From an uncultured Helicobacter sp. (GTDB lineage: Bacteria > Campylobacterota > Campylobacteria > Campylobacterales > Helicobacteraceae), in assembly GCA_944325475.1 (NCBI GenBank), contig CALVAF010000144.1:1-34896 (forward strand): 34,896 nt of DNA. The letters are read 5' to 3'. The stretch's first letter is position 1. Every line of letters starts with the position of its first letter. Of the stretch, positions 8,233-17,291 are shown piece by piece. The translations under genes were made by a program, and so were the position numbers. The notes below the pieces were generated by a model. It worked only from the letters and a program-made list of their open reading frames with translations, had not been told where the DNA came from and ran no database searches.

Positions 8233-8886
8233 TTATGCAAGTCTTTTTTCCAGATTCTGCGCTACAAGCGACAGAGGATAACAAAGCAAAAAATAAAGCA
8301 CAAAGATTCCGCCATAGACCCAAAAACTCGCCTGTGGGTAGCTGATAAGATTAACTTCAATAATTTGCTGCCCGACCTTTAACATATCGCTAACTCCAAT
8401 AAGTGCAGCTAATGAAGTCGTCTTTATCATACGCGTAAAAAGATTGACTAGCGGGGGCAAAAGCCGCCTAAAACTTTGGGGTAAGATAATAAAAATTTGA
8501 ATCTGAATCTCACTTAAACCCAAAGCCCTTCCACTTTCACTTTGATGCCGTGGCAAACTCGAAATCGCTCCCCGCACCAAATCGCCCATTTCTGCAATCC
8601 CCCACAAACTGAAAACAAGAATACACGCCCAGATTCCATTGAGATTTAAAAACGAAGAAAGCCCAAAATACACGATAAAAAGCCACGCTAGAATCGGGAT
8701 AATACGAATAGCTTCCAAATAAAAGCGGCACACAAAGCCCAAAAATCGACTTGATAAAGTCATCAAATACCCAAGCGCAAACCCAAAAATACACGAGAAA
8801 AAAATCGCAATAAAGGCGATTTGAAAAGTTACCAAAACACCCTGCAATAAACGTAAAATGTTTTGGGAATCAAAAAGGATTTCCAT
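8233..8886 (-). CDS. Polar amino acid ABC transporter permease
   Basis: Inner-membrane permease of the HisM/GlnP family, 217 residues with about five membrane segments. The EAA loop that docks the ATPase is visible in SGRALGLSEIQIQIFIILPQ. The ATG at 8886 overlaps the stop of the preceding permease in TAATG, so the two are translationally coupled. The downstream ATPase follows after about 25 bases. It shares the EAA loop pattern with its neighbour and would form a heterodimeric channel with it. Confidence 0.88.
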   Translation of the reverse strand: MEILFDSQNILRLLQGVLVTFQIAFIAIFFSCIFGFALGYLMTLSSRFLGFVCRFYLEAIRIIPILAWLFIVYFGLSSFLNLNGIWACILVFSLWGIAEMGDLVRGAISSLPRHQSESGRALGLSEIQIQIFIILPQSFRRLLPPLVNLFTRMIKTTSLAALIGVSDMLKVGQQIIEVNLISYPQASFWVYGGIFVLYFLLCYPLSLVAQNLEKRLA

Positions 8887-9548
8887 TACGCCATTTTCCT
8901 TTTATAATGTTTTTCTAAAGCCAAAAACAAAAATGAAAGAGGCAAAAGCACCACAAGATAGCATAAAACAAGCAGCAAAAGTGTTTCATTGGTCTTATAA
9001 TAGCTACCAATTAAATCTTTAGTGACATACAAAACATCAGCTAAAGCAATCGCGCTCACTACTGAGGTTTCTTTAAGTAAAAATATCACATTTGCCCCCA
9101 CATAAGGTAGGCTCACTACCAAGCTTTGAGGCAACACCACAAAAAGCACAAGTTGCCTTTCACTTAATCCCAAACTTCTGCCTGATTCTAGCTGAATCTT
9201 CCCTACTGATTCTAGCCCAGCACGGAAGGACTCTGCCATATAGCTTCCGCCTAAGAAAACCACCCCAATTAACGCACAAGTGTAACTCTCAAACTGCAAT
9301 CCAATTTGTGGAAACCCATAATACAAGAAAAAAAGCTGGATAAGTAAAGGTGTGTTACGCGAAAGCTCGATATAAACTTGACACAAAGCGCTTAAAATCC
9401 TCACTTGATAAAACTGCACCAAAGCAATGCAAAAGCCAAGTAAAAGAGAAAACAAAATCCCAAAAAATGACAAATGCAAAGTTAGCCACAAGGCTTGTAT
9501 AAAAATGGGAATGGCATTTTTTATAAAATCAAAATCCAAATAAAACAA
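8886..9548 (-). CDS. Polar amino acid ABC transporter permease
   Basis: First gene of the three-gene importer operon, 220 residues. About five hydrophobic segments are present, with the family pattern ELSRNTPLLIQLFFLYYG and the EAA loop SGRSLGLSERQLVLFVVLPQ. The likely start is TTG at 9548, about ten bases after AAGGA; no ATG lies nearby. It is divergent from hemJ. With the second permease and GlnQ-type ATPase it forms a complete membrane part of a polar amino acid importer. Confidence 0.85.
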   Translation of the reverse strand: MFYLDFDFIKNAIPIFIQALWLTLHLSFFGILFSLLLGFCIALVQFYQVRILSALCQVYIELSRNTPLLIQLFFLYYGFPQIGLQFESYTCALIGVVFLGGSYMAESFRAGLESVGKIQLESGRSLGLSERQLVLFVVLPQSLVVSLPYVGANVIFLLKETSVVSAIALADVLYVTKDLIGSYYKTNETLLLLVLCYLVVLLPLSFLFLALEKHYKRKMA

Positions 9549-9654
9549 TCAATAAAATCCTTAAAAAAATCATCAATAAAAGCTATTTATCCATATAGTT
9601 TTGGACGAATTATACAAAAAATACCATTAATTTTGCGTATTTTTAAGTCTCTTT

Positions 9655-9663
9655 TGATAGAAT
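9655..9663 (+). promoter_or_regulatory. Extended -10 promoter of hemJ
   Basis: TGATAGAAT, an extended -10 with TAGAAT at 9658-9663, about 36 bases before the hemJ ATG. Confidence 0.5.
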
Positions 9664-9698
9664 TTCACTTCCAAATTACCTTAAATTTAGGGGGCATT

Positions 9699-10130
9699 AT
9701 GACTTATTATTATGTCAAGGTTTTTCATATTATTGCCTTTGTGAGTTGGATGGCAATGCTTTTTTATTTACCGCGTTTGTTTGTGTATCATGCTGAACAT
9801 AGAGAAAATAAGGGTTTTTGTGAGGTTGTTAAGATTCAAGAATCAAAGCTTTGTAACTTCATTGGGCATCCTGCGATGATCTGCACTCTACTTTCTGGAA
9901 TCTGGCTTTTAGCCTTAGATCCAAGCTTACTTAAAGGCAGTGGTTGGCTCCATGCAAAAATTTCACTTGTTGTTATTTTAATCGCTTATCACTTCAGTCT
10001 TTATCGCTTTATGATTGGTTTTAGAGAAGATAAATGTCAAAAAAGCGGAAAATTCTTCCGTATCTATAATGAAGTGCCAACCCTTATTTTAATTCTCATT
10101 GCCTTTCTTGTTATTATCAAGCCCTTTTAA
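9699..10130 (+). CDS. hemJ: Protoporphyrinogen IX oxidase HemJ
   Basis: Membrane enzyme that oxidises protoporphyrinogen IX to protoporphyrin IX in heme synthesis, the form used by bacteria without HemG or HemY. The protein is 143 residues, the usual size, with four hydrophobic segments. The conserved histidine is in VKVFHIIAFVSWMAMLFYLP near residue 10, and family features include KLCNFIGHPAMICTLLSG and GWLHAKISLV with its conserved lysine. The ATG at 9699 follows TTAGGGGG. Longer in-frame extension back to 9495 would run over the divergent permease gene and is rejected. argH follows after 15 bases. Confidence 0.9.
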   Translation: MTYYYVKVFHIIAFVSWMAMLFYLPRLFVYHAEHRENKGFCEVVKIQESKLCNFIGHPAMICTLLSGIWLLALDPSLLKGSGWLHAKISLVVILIAYHFSLYRFMIGFREDKCQKSGKFFRIYNEVPTLILILIAFLVIIKPF

Positions 10131-10145
10131 AAAGGTTATAAAACA

Positions 10146-11558
10146 ATGAAAAATGGCAAATTATGGGGTGGGCGATTCAAAGAAAATACAGCTGAAATTT
10201 TAGATCTGTTTAATGCCTCGCTGCCTTTTGACAAAAAACTTTACAAACAAGATATTTTGGGCTCCCAAACACACGCAAAAATGCTAAGTCATTGTGGGAT
10301 TTTAACCCAAGAAGAATCATCGCAAATCTGCCAAGGGTTAGAACAAATAAAAACCGAGATTGAAGCAGGGGATTTTGTCTTTAACCTAAGCGATGAGGAC
10401 ATTCATATGGCAATAGAAAAAAGACTAATAGAAATCCTCGGTGAAGTGGGCAAAAAACTCCACACTGCACGCAGTAGAAACGACCAAGTTGCCCTTGACT
10501 TTCGGCTTTTTGTACTCGATTCAAATCAGCAAATCCGTACCTTACTTTTAGAACTGATTGAAACTTTGCTTGAGATTGCGGATTCTCACACCACAACCCT
10601 ACTTCCGGGAATGACACACCTCCAACACGCACAGCCTGTGAATTTTGGGTTTTTAATATGTGCGTATGCGTGTATGTTTGTGCGAGATTTTGAGCGACTT
10701 AGCGATAGCTTTAAACGCAACAATTACTGCCCTCTAGGCAGTGCCGCACTAGCTGGGACACCTTATAAAACCGACCGATTCTACACCGCAAAAACACTTG
10801 GATTCACCGCCCCTACCCTAAATGCCGCTGATAGTGTGAGTGATAGGGATTTTGCCTTAGACTTTCTTTATGACTTAAGCCTTATTGCGATGCACATTTC
10901 ACGAATGGCAGAAGAGCTTGTTTTATGGAGTAGCTATGAGTTTCGATTCATCACACTTAGTGATTCTTATTCTACGGGAAGCTCAATAATGCCTCAAAAG
11001 AAAAATCCTGATGTCCCAGAGCTACTTAGAGGTAAAAGCGGACGTGTGTATGGGAATCTTTTTGGCCTACTTACGATTATGAAAGGCTTACCGCTTGCGT
11101 ATAATAAGGACATGCAAGAGGATAAAGAGGGTGTTTTTGATAGCTTTGAGACTTTGGATATTTCTCTAAAAATCCTTAACGACCTGCTAAAAACCATGCA
11201 AATTAACAAAAAAGCCATGAAAGAAGCGTGCCAAAAGGGGCATTTAACTGCCACAGATTTAGCCGATTTTCTCGTGCAAAACTGCAATATACCCTTTAGA
11301 GAAGCCCACCACATCACTGGCAAAGCCGTCACTTATGCTGAAAGTCTTAATAAAGACTTAAGCCAACTTAGCATTCAAGAGCTTTGCAACATAGATTCTA
11401 GAATCCCCAAAGAAGCTCACAACGCCCTAGATTTGGAAGTTTCAATGAATAGTCGTGATTCTTATGGTGGCACTTCCACACAAGCCACAAAAACTCAAAT
11501 CCAAAGTCTGCAGGCATGGCTGCAAATCGCTAAAAATGAGGAATGTGATGGAAGATAA
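10146..11558 (+). CDS. argH: Argininosuccinate lyase
   Basis: Last step of arginine synthesis: splits argininosuccinate into arginine and fumarate, in the cytoplasm as a tetramer. The 470 residues match the family length. The fumarase/aspartase superfamily signature GSSIMPQKKNPD lies at about residues 278-289, with the catalytic serine in the first part of it. Upstream, KLHTARSRNDQVALDFRL and GMTHLQHAQPV (catalytic histidine region) are typical of ArgH. It starts at ATG 10146 and overlaps the ubiE start by eleven bases, so the two are probably co-transcribed with hemJ, though their pathways differ. Confidence 0.96.
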   Translation: MKNGKLWGGRFKENTAEILDLFNASLPFDKKLYKQDILGSQTHAKMLSHCGILTQEESSQICQGLEQIKTEIEAGDFVFNLSDEDIHMAIEKRLIEILGEVGKKLHTARSRNDQVALDFRLFVLDSNQQIRTLLLELIETLLEIADSHTTTLLPGMTHLQHAQPVNFGFLICAYACMFVRDFERLSDSFKRNNYCPLGSAALAGTPYKTDRFYTAKTLGFTAPTLNAADSVSDRDFALDFLYDLSLIAMHISRMAEELVLWSSYEFRFITLSDSYSTGSSIMPQKKNPDVPELLRGKSGRVYGNLFGLLTIMKGLPLAYNKDMQEDKEGVFDSFETLDISLKILNDLLKTMQINKKAMKEACQKGHLTATDLADFLVQNCNIPFREAHHITGKAVTYAESLNKDLSQLSIQELCNIDSRIPKEAHNALDLEVSMNSRDSYGGTSTQATKTQIQSLQAWLQIAKNEECDGR

Positions 11559-12267
11559 ACAGCAACAAATCATCTCCATGTTTGATGACATCGCTAGTAG
11601 CTATGATCTTACAAACCGCATAATGAGCTGCGGAATTGACATTGCATGGCGAAAAAGGGCTTGCAATCTCGCCCTTAAAAATCTCCCCCAAGCAAACTTG
11701 CAATCCCTAAAAATCCTCGATGTCGCTTGTGGGACAGGCGATATGATAACCCATTGGCAAAAAAATACCAAAAATTCCAAAGCTAACCTCCAAAAAATCA
11801 TCGGTGCTGACCCAAGTAGCGGTATGCTAGAAGTTGCCAAAAAAAAACTTCCCGATATCGAATTCACACAATGTGAGGCAACAAAACTACCTTTTTTAGA
11901 GGGCGAGTTTGACATTCTCTCCATCGCCTATGGAATCCGTAATGTAGTGGAGCGCAAAAAGGCATTAAGTGAATTTGCAAGAGTGCTAAAAAAGAACGGA
12001 ATCTTAGTGATTTTGGAATTTACCAAATGCGAAAATCCGGGGATTTTAGAAAGATTTATGGGGTTTTATACCAAAAATATTTTACCCTTTGTAGGCGGAA
12101 TCGTCTCTAAAAACTATCAGGCTTACAAATATTTGCCTAATTCTATTGAGGAGTTTTTAACTGCAAAGAAGCTAAATTTAGAGATTCAAGAAAGTGGTTT
12201 TGAGCCCCTCTACACAAAGCCTTTTTTAGCCAATGTCTGCACACTTTTTGTAGCAAAGTGTGTGTGA
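11548..12267 (+). CDS. ubiE: Demethylmenaquinone methyltransferase (UbiE/MenG)
   Basis: SAM-dependent methyltransferase that makes menaquinone from demethylmenaquinone. The protein is 239 residues from the ATG at 11548, which follows GAGGA. The amino terminus has the family pattern MFDDIASSYDLTNRIMSCGI, then the SAM motif ILDVACGTGDM, and the second signature YGIRNVVERKKALSEFARVL. Ubiquinone is not used by these bacteria, so the menaquinone role is the likely one. The gene overlaps the end of argH. Confidence 0.93.
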   Translation: MEDKQQQIISMFDDIASSYDLTNRIMSCGIDIAWRKRACNLALKNLPQANLQSLKILDVACGTGDMITHWQKNTKNSKANLQKIIGADPSSGMLEVAKKKLPDIEFTQCEATKLPFLEGEFDILSIAYGIRNVVERKKALSEFARVLKKNGILVILEFTKCENPGILERFMGFYTKNILPFVGGIVSKNYQAYKYLPNSIEEFLTAKKLNLEIQESGFEPLYTKPFLANVCTLFVAKCV

Positions 12268-12498
12268 AACTATTTCTAGTCGCCTCCTTTGCATTTTCTT
12301 TATCCCCCACAAACTCTCAAATTCTCTATCCCACTCTTTGAGAATAACACTCTCCACCTCCGCTATATATAAAAGTAACCTCATCAACTTTTATTGCAAC
12401 CATTTGGTATTATACAAATCCACCCTCACACCACCAAATACCTATCCTAATATCCTAACAATAGTCATCATAACTCCAACCTCTTTAGGCTTTTTTTT

Positions 12499-12510
12499 GG
12501 GGGGGGGGGG
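12499..12510. repeat. Poly-G tract (G12) after T8
   Basis: Twelve G bases directly follow eight T bases at 12491-12498, in the gap between ubiE and uvrC. Tracts of this length in Helicobacter change by slippage. No intact gene spans it; a decayed minus-strand gene begins about 40 bases further on. Confidence 0.9.
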
Positions 12511-12544
12511 AGGTAAAAGGGGTAAAATTTGATAAATCTATTAG

Positions 12545-13010
12545 TAGCTGCCTACACGAAAATTTCTTCCCCAAAGCAGTGGAATTTATAATCATGAGGA
12601 GATTTAAAACCTAAAGAATCTAAGCTTAAATCCACTAAAGGCTCATACCTAAATAGCTCTTTAGCAAAATCCTAGGTTCCATATCATTATAATGGTATTC
12701 ATAAGAGCTATAATAATTGGATTAAGATGTTCTTTAGCTCCTCCATAGCCTCACTAAACTTCTTAAAATCCCCAAAAATCCCTCTTTATTTGACATAATA
12801 ACTACAACTATCACAATCATGATTAACCTTTAGCACAAAAGTTTGTAGCAAGGCAGCAAAGTTAATCTCTTTTACACTCTTGAGGATTCCTGCCATAAAG
12901 AATTCGATAGATGATTTTCTCATTTAAAGATTTGAGGATTTTTTTGAAATCTGGTGTGTAGCTAAAAATTCCCTTATGTCTTTTTATAAAATACTACTCA
13001 TCTACCAATT
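12545..13010 (-). pseudogene. Decayed coding region, unrecognised
   Basis: The 900 bases between ubiE and uvrC hold no intact gene. On the minus strand three fragments in shifting frames read like protein: KGIFSYTPDFKKILKSLNEK (about 12970-12870), then INFAALLQTFVLKVNHDCDS, and near the end YEPLVDLSLDSLGFKSPHDY leading to GEEIFV and a stop at about 12552. The order and codon use suggest one gene broken by stops and frameshifts. I do not recognise the family. A nearby poly-G tract hints at a former surface or phase-variable gene, which is inference only. Confidence 0.45.
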
Positions 13011-13168
13011 TAGAATCTTTATATTTTCTATAATTCAAAAAAGATTATAATAGACTTTCTTGATGATTTCACCTGATACCGCCCCCACAAAATTATAAAA
13101 ACCAAATCTTTGCAGACGTTTTTACCCCCAAAACAAAATTAACAAAAAACTTAAAAAAAAATCAAAAA

Positions 13169-15040
13169 TCACTCCATAAGCCCATCATACACACTCTTAG
13201 CGAGATTCTTTGGTAGCACCTTTTCTAGCTCCTCTAGGCTTGCTCCACGTATATTTTCAAAGCTCCCAAAATACGCTAAAAGTCGCTTTTGGGTTGCCTT
13301 TCCTATACCTTTAAGCTCCAAAATTTTGCTTTGCTGCATAGTTTTTTGCTTTTGTTTTTGGTGGAATGTAATGGCAAATCTATGGGCTTCATCGCGTAAT
13401 TTTTGCAAGAATTGCAGCCGCTTATCACTGCTACTTAGCCGATATTCCCGCCCCCTTTCATCACGCAAAATATCCAACGCCGCACCCTTTGCGCGATGCG
13501 CTTTAGAATCAAGCTTTTCTTTGGCAATCCCTACCACTTCAAGATTCACCCCAGCACTCCCTAGCAAATCTCTAGCAAGATTAATCTGTCCAATCCCTCC
13601 ATCAAGCACCCACAAATCTGGTGGCGATTCCACTTCAAAATCTTTAATTCTCCTCTCTAGCATTTCACGCATTTGCGAATATTCATCACTACCTTGCAAC
13701 AAATAATGCCGATAAGATTCCTTGCTAAACCCATCCTCATAAACCACCATAGCCCCCACGCACTGCTTACCTCTGTGGTGTGAAGTATCAAAAATCTCAA
13801 TTTTATAAGGCACACTTTGCAAAACAAAAAGATCTTTTAGTGCAAAAAGTAGATTCTCCTCATTGCTTGCATTAAATTTCAAAGCTTCTCTTGCATTTTG
13901 CAATGCCAAATCACAAAGCTTCTTTTTATCCCCACTCTTTGGAAAATGAAGAAGCACCTTTTTCCCTAGTTTCTCACTCAAAAACCTCTCTAACTCCGCC
14001 CTTTTCTTACCAAAATCATAGGGGATTAGAATTTGCTTTGGCTTTATGGGAAGGGCGTTACTGTAATAATTAATAAGGCTTTGTGTATAAACCTCCTCTA
14101 AATTAATCTCATATTGGCTTTTAATTGCATTTGTCGCACTTGAAACCACCCTACCCCCCCGCACAAAAAACTTCACCAAAACCCCCTTATTCCCTTCACT
14201 CTCCAAAACAAAAATATCCAAATCCTCTACCCTTGCAAAATCCACACTTGAGAGCGGATTGATTTGTCTGATTTTACGGATTCTATCCCTTAGCACCATC
14301 GCTTCTTCAAACCTTAGGTTTTCAGATAAAAACTGCATTTTGTCTTCTAAAATCCCTAGAATCTTCTTAGGATTATGGATACACTCTAGGGCTTTTTGTA
14401 AAATCTTGCTATAGGCTTCCTTACTCACTTTGCCTTCACAGGGAGCTAAACACCGCTTGATTTGATAAAACAAACACGCCTTTTTGCCTTTAAGACAGCT
14501 TTCTTTTTGGGCAAGATTAAAAGATTCATAAAGCGAATCAAGCAAATCCCTAGCCCCAGTAGAATAAGGACCAAAATAACGGACATTTGGGCTTTTTAGA
14601 ATCTTTCTTGTAAGTGTGATGCGCGGAAACTCTGCAGACATATCCACACATAAATAAGGATAAGTCTTATCATCACGCAAAAGAATATTGTATTTGGGTT
14701 TAAGCTGCTTAATGAGGGAATTCTCTAAAATCAAAGCGTCATTTTCATTCTCTACAACAATATAGCGCATAGAGGCGATTTGGCAGACCATTTGCGTGAT
14801 TCTTGGGCTTAAATTGGGTGCAACAGAGAGCTTGGGTGTGAATTTAAAATAGCTTTTGACGCGGTTTTTGAGATTTTTTGCCTTGCCTACATACAACAGC
14901 CTCCCCTCACTATCAAAATAATGATACACGCCACTTTGACTTGGAATCTTTTTTAAAATACCCAGTAGAGTATCATTAAGTGGAGCAAGTTTAGATTCTA
15001 TAGGTTTAGATTCTACAAATTTGGATTCTATTGGTTGCAT
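13169..15040 (-). CDS. uvrC: UvrABC system protein C
   Basis: Nucleotide excision repair endonuclease that cuts on both sides of a lesion after UvrA/UvrB recognition. The 623 residues hold, in order: a GIY-YIG nuclease (~30-110, SGVYHYFDSEGRLLYVGKAKNLKNRV region), a UVR motif for UvrB binding (~240-270, LRFEEAMVLRDRIRKI), the RNase H-like 5' nuclease (EIFDTSHHRG, PDLWVLDGGIGQ) and a helix-hairpin-helix end (LKGIGKATQKRLLAYFGS). The first 20 residues form a repeat-like leader, IESK-VESK-IESK, coded by GAATC(T/C)AAA units and outside the family core. The start overlaps the DUF721 gene by 13 bases. Confidence 0.96.
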   Translation of the reverse strand: MQPIESKFVESKPIESKLAPLNDTLLGILKKIPSQSGVYHYFDSEGRLLYVGKAKNLKNRVKSYFKFTPKLSVAPNLSPRITQMVCQIASMRYIVVENENDALILENSLIKQLKPKYNILLRDDKTYPYLCVDMSAEFPRITLTRKILKSPNVRYFGPYSTGARDLLDSLYESFNLAQKESCLKGKKACLFYQIKRCLAPCEGKVSKEAYSKILQKALECIHNPKKILGILEDKMQFLSENLRFEEAMVLRDRIRKIRQINPLSSVDFARVEDLDIFVLESEGNKGVLVKFFVRGGRVVSSATNAIKSQYEINLEEVYTQSLINYYSNALPIKPKQILIPYDFGKKRAELERFLSEKLGKKVLLHFPKSGDKKKLCDLALQNAREALKFNASNEENLLFALKDLFVLQSVPYKIEIFDTSHHRGKQCVGAMVVYEDGFSKESYRHYLLQGSDEYSQMREMLERRIKDFEVESPPDLWVLDGGIGQINLARDLLGSAGVNLEVVGIAKEKLDSKAHRAKGAALDILRDERGREYRLSSSDKRLQFLQKLRDEAHRFAITFHQKQKQKTMQQSKILELKGIGKATQKRLLAYFGSFENIRGASLEELEKVLPKNLAKSVYDGLME

Positions 15041-15468
15041 AAAATTGCTTTTTTGATTCTTTCCAAAATCTCATAAATTTCTTTATTTTTAGCGAAATTC
15101 CTAAATTCTCCACTGGATAATTCCCCATAACACGCCACTTCATAAGTGGAATCTTGCAAAGACTTTTGGTAGGGGCTATTTCTCACAAATGCTTTTAAAT
15201 CCATAATGCCAAGCAACTTTTTTTGAATCTTTTGGTAGTCTTTTAATAACTGCTTTATAATTGTTAGTTTATAATCAAACTCTTGTTTAAAACAGGAATG
15301 CTTAAGGGCAAAAAATAAAATACCATTTTTACTATAACAAAAATGGATTCCTTGACGCACACTCAAAGGTAGCATTGCGACAAAATGCTGAATCTGTTGT
15401 CGCTGGTGCATTTTTTGATACAAAGGATTATTCCAAAGATGAGACAGAATTTCACTTGCTTTTTTCAT
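15028..15468 (-). CDS. DUF721 (DciA-like) family protein
   Basis: A 146-residue protein. Its amino half, with KASEILSHL, LPLSVRQGIHFCYSKNGILF and FALKHSCFKQEFDYK, matches the DUF721/DciA-like pattern that is regularly found next to uvrC in Helicobacter. DciA proteins load the replicative helicase in many bacteria; whether this divergent, short relative does so is unknown. It is the first gene of a two-gene transcript with uvrC and is divergent from nadB. Confidence 0.7.
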   Translation of the reverse strand: MKKASEILSHLWNNPLYQKMHQRQQIQHFVAMLPLSVRQGIHFCYSKNGILFFALKHSCFKQEFDYKLTIIKQLLKDYQKIQKKLLGIMDLKAFVRNSPYQKSLQDSTYEVACYGELSSGEFRNFAKNKEIYEILERIKKAILCNQ

Positions 15469-15571
15469 TGGGTAATTATAGCATATCTTGCAAGTTTTTT
15501 ACTCGTGGGTTGTGGCTTCAAAGACACTCCTTTTAACCCCAAAACCGAGCAAACAAAATAAAAGGATTCTT

Positions 15572-17038
15572 ATGCAATATGATGTGATTATTGTTGGGGC
15601 TGGGATTGCAGGGCTATATGCAGCTTTAAATCTCCCACAAAACCTTAAAGTTCTCATTCTCTGCAAAGACCAACCATGGGAGTGCAATACCTTTTATGCT
15701 CAAGGTGGAATCGCCGTTGCCAAAGACCAAGCTGACATTCCCCTACATATCACAGACACCCTTAAAGCAGGAGCTGGAATGTGTGATGAAGACGCAGTTG
15801 CAACACTTAGCAAAGAAAGTCTAGAAGTACTAGAGGATTTAATCATGCGTCACACACCTTTTGATAGGGACAATGAAGGAAATTTGCTTTTTGCCAAAGA
15901 AGCCGCACATAGCACCTCACGAATCATACACGCTGGAGGTGACTGCACTGGGCGAGTGATTCACAGCCATTTAATCGCTCAAATCACACATACTTTATGG
16001 AAAAATGCGACCGTAACAGAATTGCTTATTGATAATGATCATTGTTGTGGTGTGAGCGTACTAACCAAACGAGGCAACTATAATCTCTATGCTAAAAATG
16101 TGATTCTAGCAGGTGGTGGCGTTGGTGCGCTTTTTGAATACCACACTAATGCCTACACGATTTCAAGCGAACTACATGGAATGATTTTAGAAAATGGCTT
16201 AAAACTCAAAGATATGGAAATGTTACAATTCCACCCCACAGTTTTTATCCAAACTCCTCATGCTAGAAAAATGTTGCTTAGCGAAGCTTTGCGGGGTGAA
16301 GGGGCATTTGTGGTAAATTTTTGGGGTAAGCGATTTTTGTTTGACTATGATTCTAAAGGTGAGCTTGCCCCTCGCGATAAAGTCGCACGTTCTATCTTTG
16401 AATACAAACTCAAACTTCAGGAAAAATATCCCAATGCAAAACCTAGGGAATTGGAAATCTATTTGGATTTTAGCGCATTTTCTAAAGATTTTTTTTACAA
16501 ACGATTCCCAAATATCGCACGCAATCTCAACGCCGCTGGCTTTGATGTTCCAAAAGATAAAGTTCCTATTTCGCCTGCTTTTCACTACTGCATGGGTGGA
16601 ATCCAAACAGATAATGTTGGTAAAGTGCTAGGAATGCAAAATCTCTATGCGGTAGGAGAATGTGCTTGCACGGGGGTGCATGGGGCAAATCGCCTTGCCT
16701 CAAATTCTTTATTAGAAGGACTTGTTTTCTCCCGCCGTGCTACCCAAGATATTTTAGCTAAAAATCTTGCTTTAAAGCTAAGGGAATTCCCCTTACACAC
16801 ACAGATTCTCCAAAAAGAACAAGATGAGAATCTCAAAAATCTTTTGCGTCATCTGATGTGGAATAAAGTTGGAATCATTCGTAAAAAAAGCGGCTTAAAT
16901 GAAGCCCTAGGAGGCGTGGAAGTCATGCTACAAAGTGGGATTGGGAGACTTCTTAAACTGCGTCTTTTAACCGCGCAAAATATTATCCAATCTGCGCTCA
17001 AACGTGAAGAATCCATTGGTGCGCATTATATCCAATAA
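15572..17038 (+). CDS. nadB: L-aspartate oxidase
   Basis: FAD enzyme that oxidises L-aspartate to iminoaspartate, the first step of NAD synthesis from aspartate, feeding NadA. The 488 residues start with the FAD fold VIIVGAGIAGLYAAL. Active-site and substrate motifs follow: HSTSRIIHAGGDCTGRVIH, EMLQFHPTVF, and GVHGANRLASNSLLEGLVFS, the last of which distinguishes NadB from succinate dehydrogenase flavoproteins. The chosen ATG at 15572 lies right after AAGGATTCTT; in-frame sequence upstream to 15488 overlaps the divergent gene's promoter region and is not needed. Confidence 0.94.
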   Translation: MQYDVIIVGAGIAGLYAALNLPQNLKVLILCKDQPWECNTFYAQGGIAVAKDQADIPLHITDTLKAGAGMCDEDAVATLSKESLEVLEDLIMRHTPFDRDNEGNLLFAKEAAHSTSRIIHAGGDCTGRVIHSHLIAQITHTLWKNATVTELLIDNDHCCGVSVLTKRGNYNLYAKNVILAGGGVGALFEYHTNAYTISSELHGMILENGLKLKDMEMLQFHPTVFIQTPHARKMLLSEALRGEGAFVVNFWGKRFLFDYDSKGELAPRDKVARSIFEYKLKLQEKYPNAKPRELEIYLDFSAFSKDFFYKRFPNIARNLNAAGFDVPKDKVPISPAFHYCMGGIQTDNVGKVLGMQNLYAVGECACTGVHGANRLASNSLLEGLVFSRRATQDILAKNLALKLREFPLHTQILQKEQDENLKNLLRHLMWNKVGIIRKKSGLNEALGGVEVMLQSGIGRLLKLRLLTAQNIIQSALKREESIGAHYIQ

Positions 17039-17095
17039 GCACTCTTTGCAAGGATTTAAAAATTAGTTTTACACTCTTTTAAACTATGCGCATTA

Positions 17096-17107
17096 CCCCC
17101 CCCCCCC
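17096..17107. repeat. Poly-C tract (C12)
   Basis: Twelve C bases lie 58 bases after the nadB stop and about 140 bases upstream of the next gene's -10 element. The tract is intergenic. Length variation could alter nadB mRNA ends or the upstream region of the lyase gene, but no direct link is visible. Confidence 0.9.
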
Positions 17108-17243
17108 TCAACCCAAGTATTCTTTCAAATTAGTCAATGATTATCAAAAAGCCAAATTAACAAATAACTTCTTTATTTTTGCCAAAAAAATGTTTTCATT
17201 TTAAATAATTATTCTTAAAAAAGTTTAATTTTAAATTCATTTT

Positions 17244-17252
17244 TGCTATAAT
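17244..17252 (+). promoter_or_regulatory. Extended -10 promoter of the CitE-like gene
   Basis: TGCTATAAT, a perfect extended -10, 39 bases before the ATG at 17292 and preceded by AT-rich DNA. Confidence 0.7.
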
Positions 17253-17291
17253 TTTTGCGACCTAAATTTTACCATTTTTTAAGGATATACA

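Noticed and set aside
9495..9698. Longer amino terminus for HemJ
   Set aside because: It would overlap the divergent permease gene and its promoter; the ATG at 9699 has a ribosome site and gives the family length.
12260..12532. A 90-codon frame spanning the poly-G tract as a phase-variable gene
   Set aside because: It starts inside ubiE without a ribosome site, has a composition unlike protein, and ends just after the tract in any frame.
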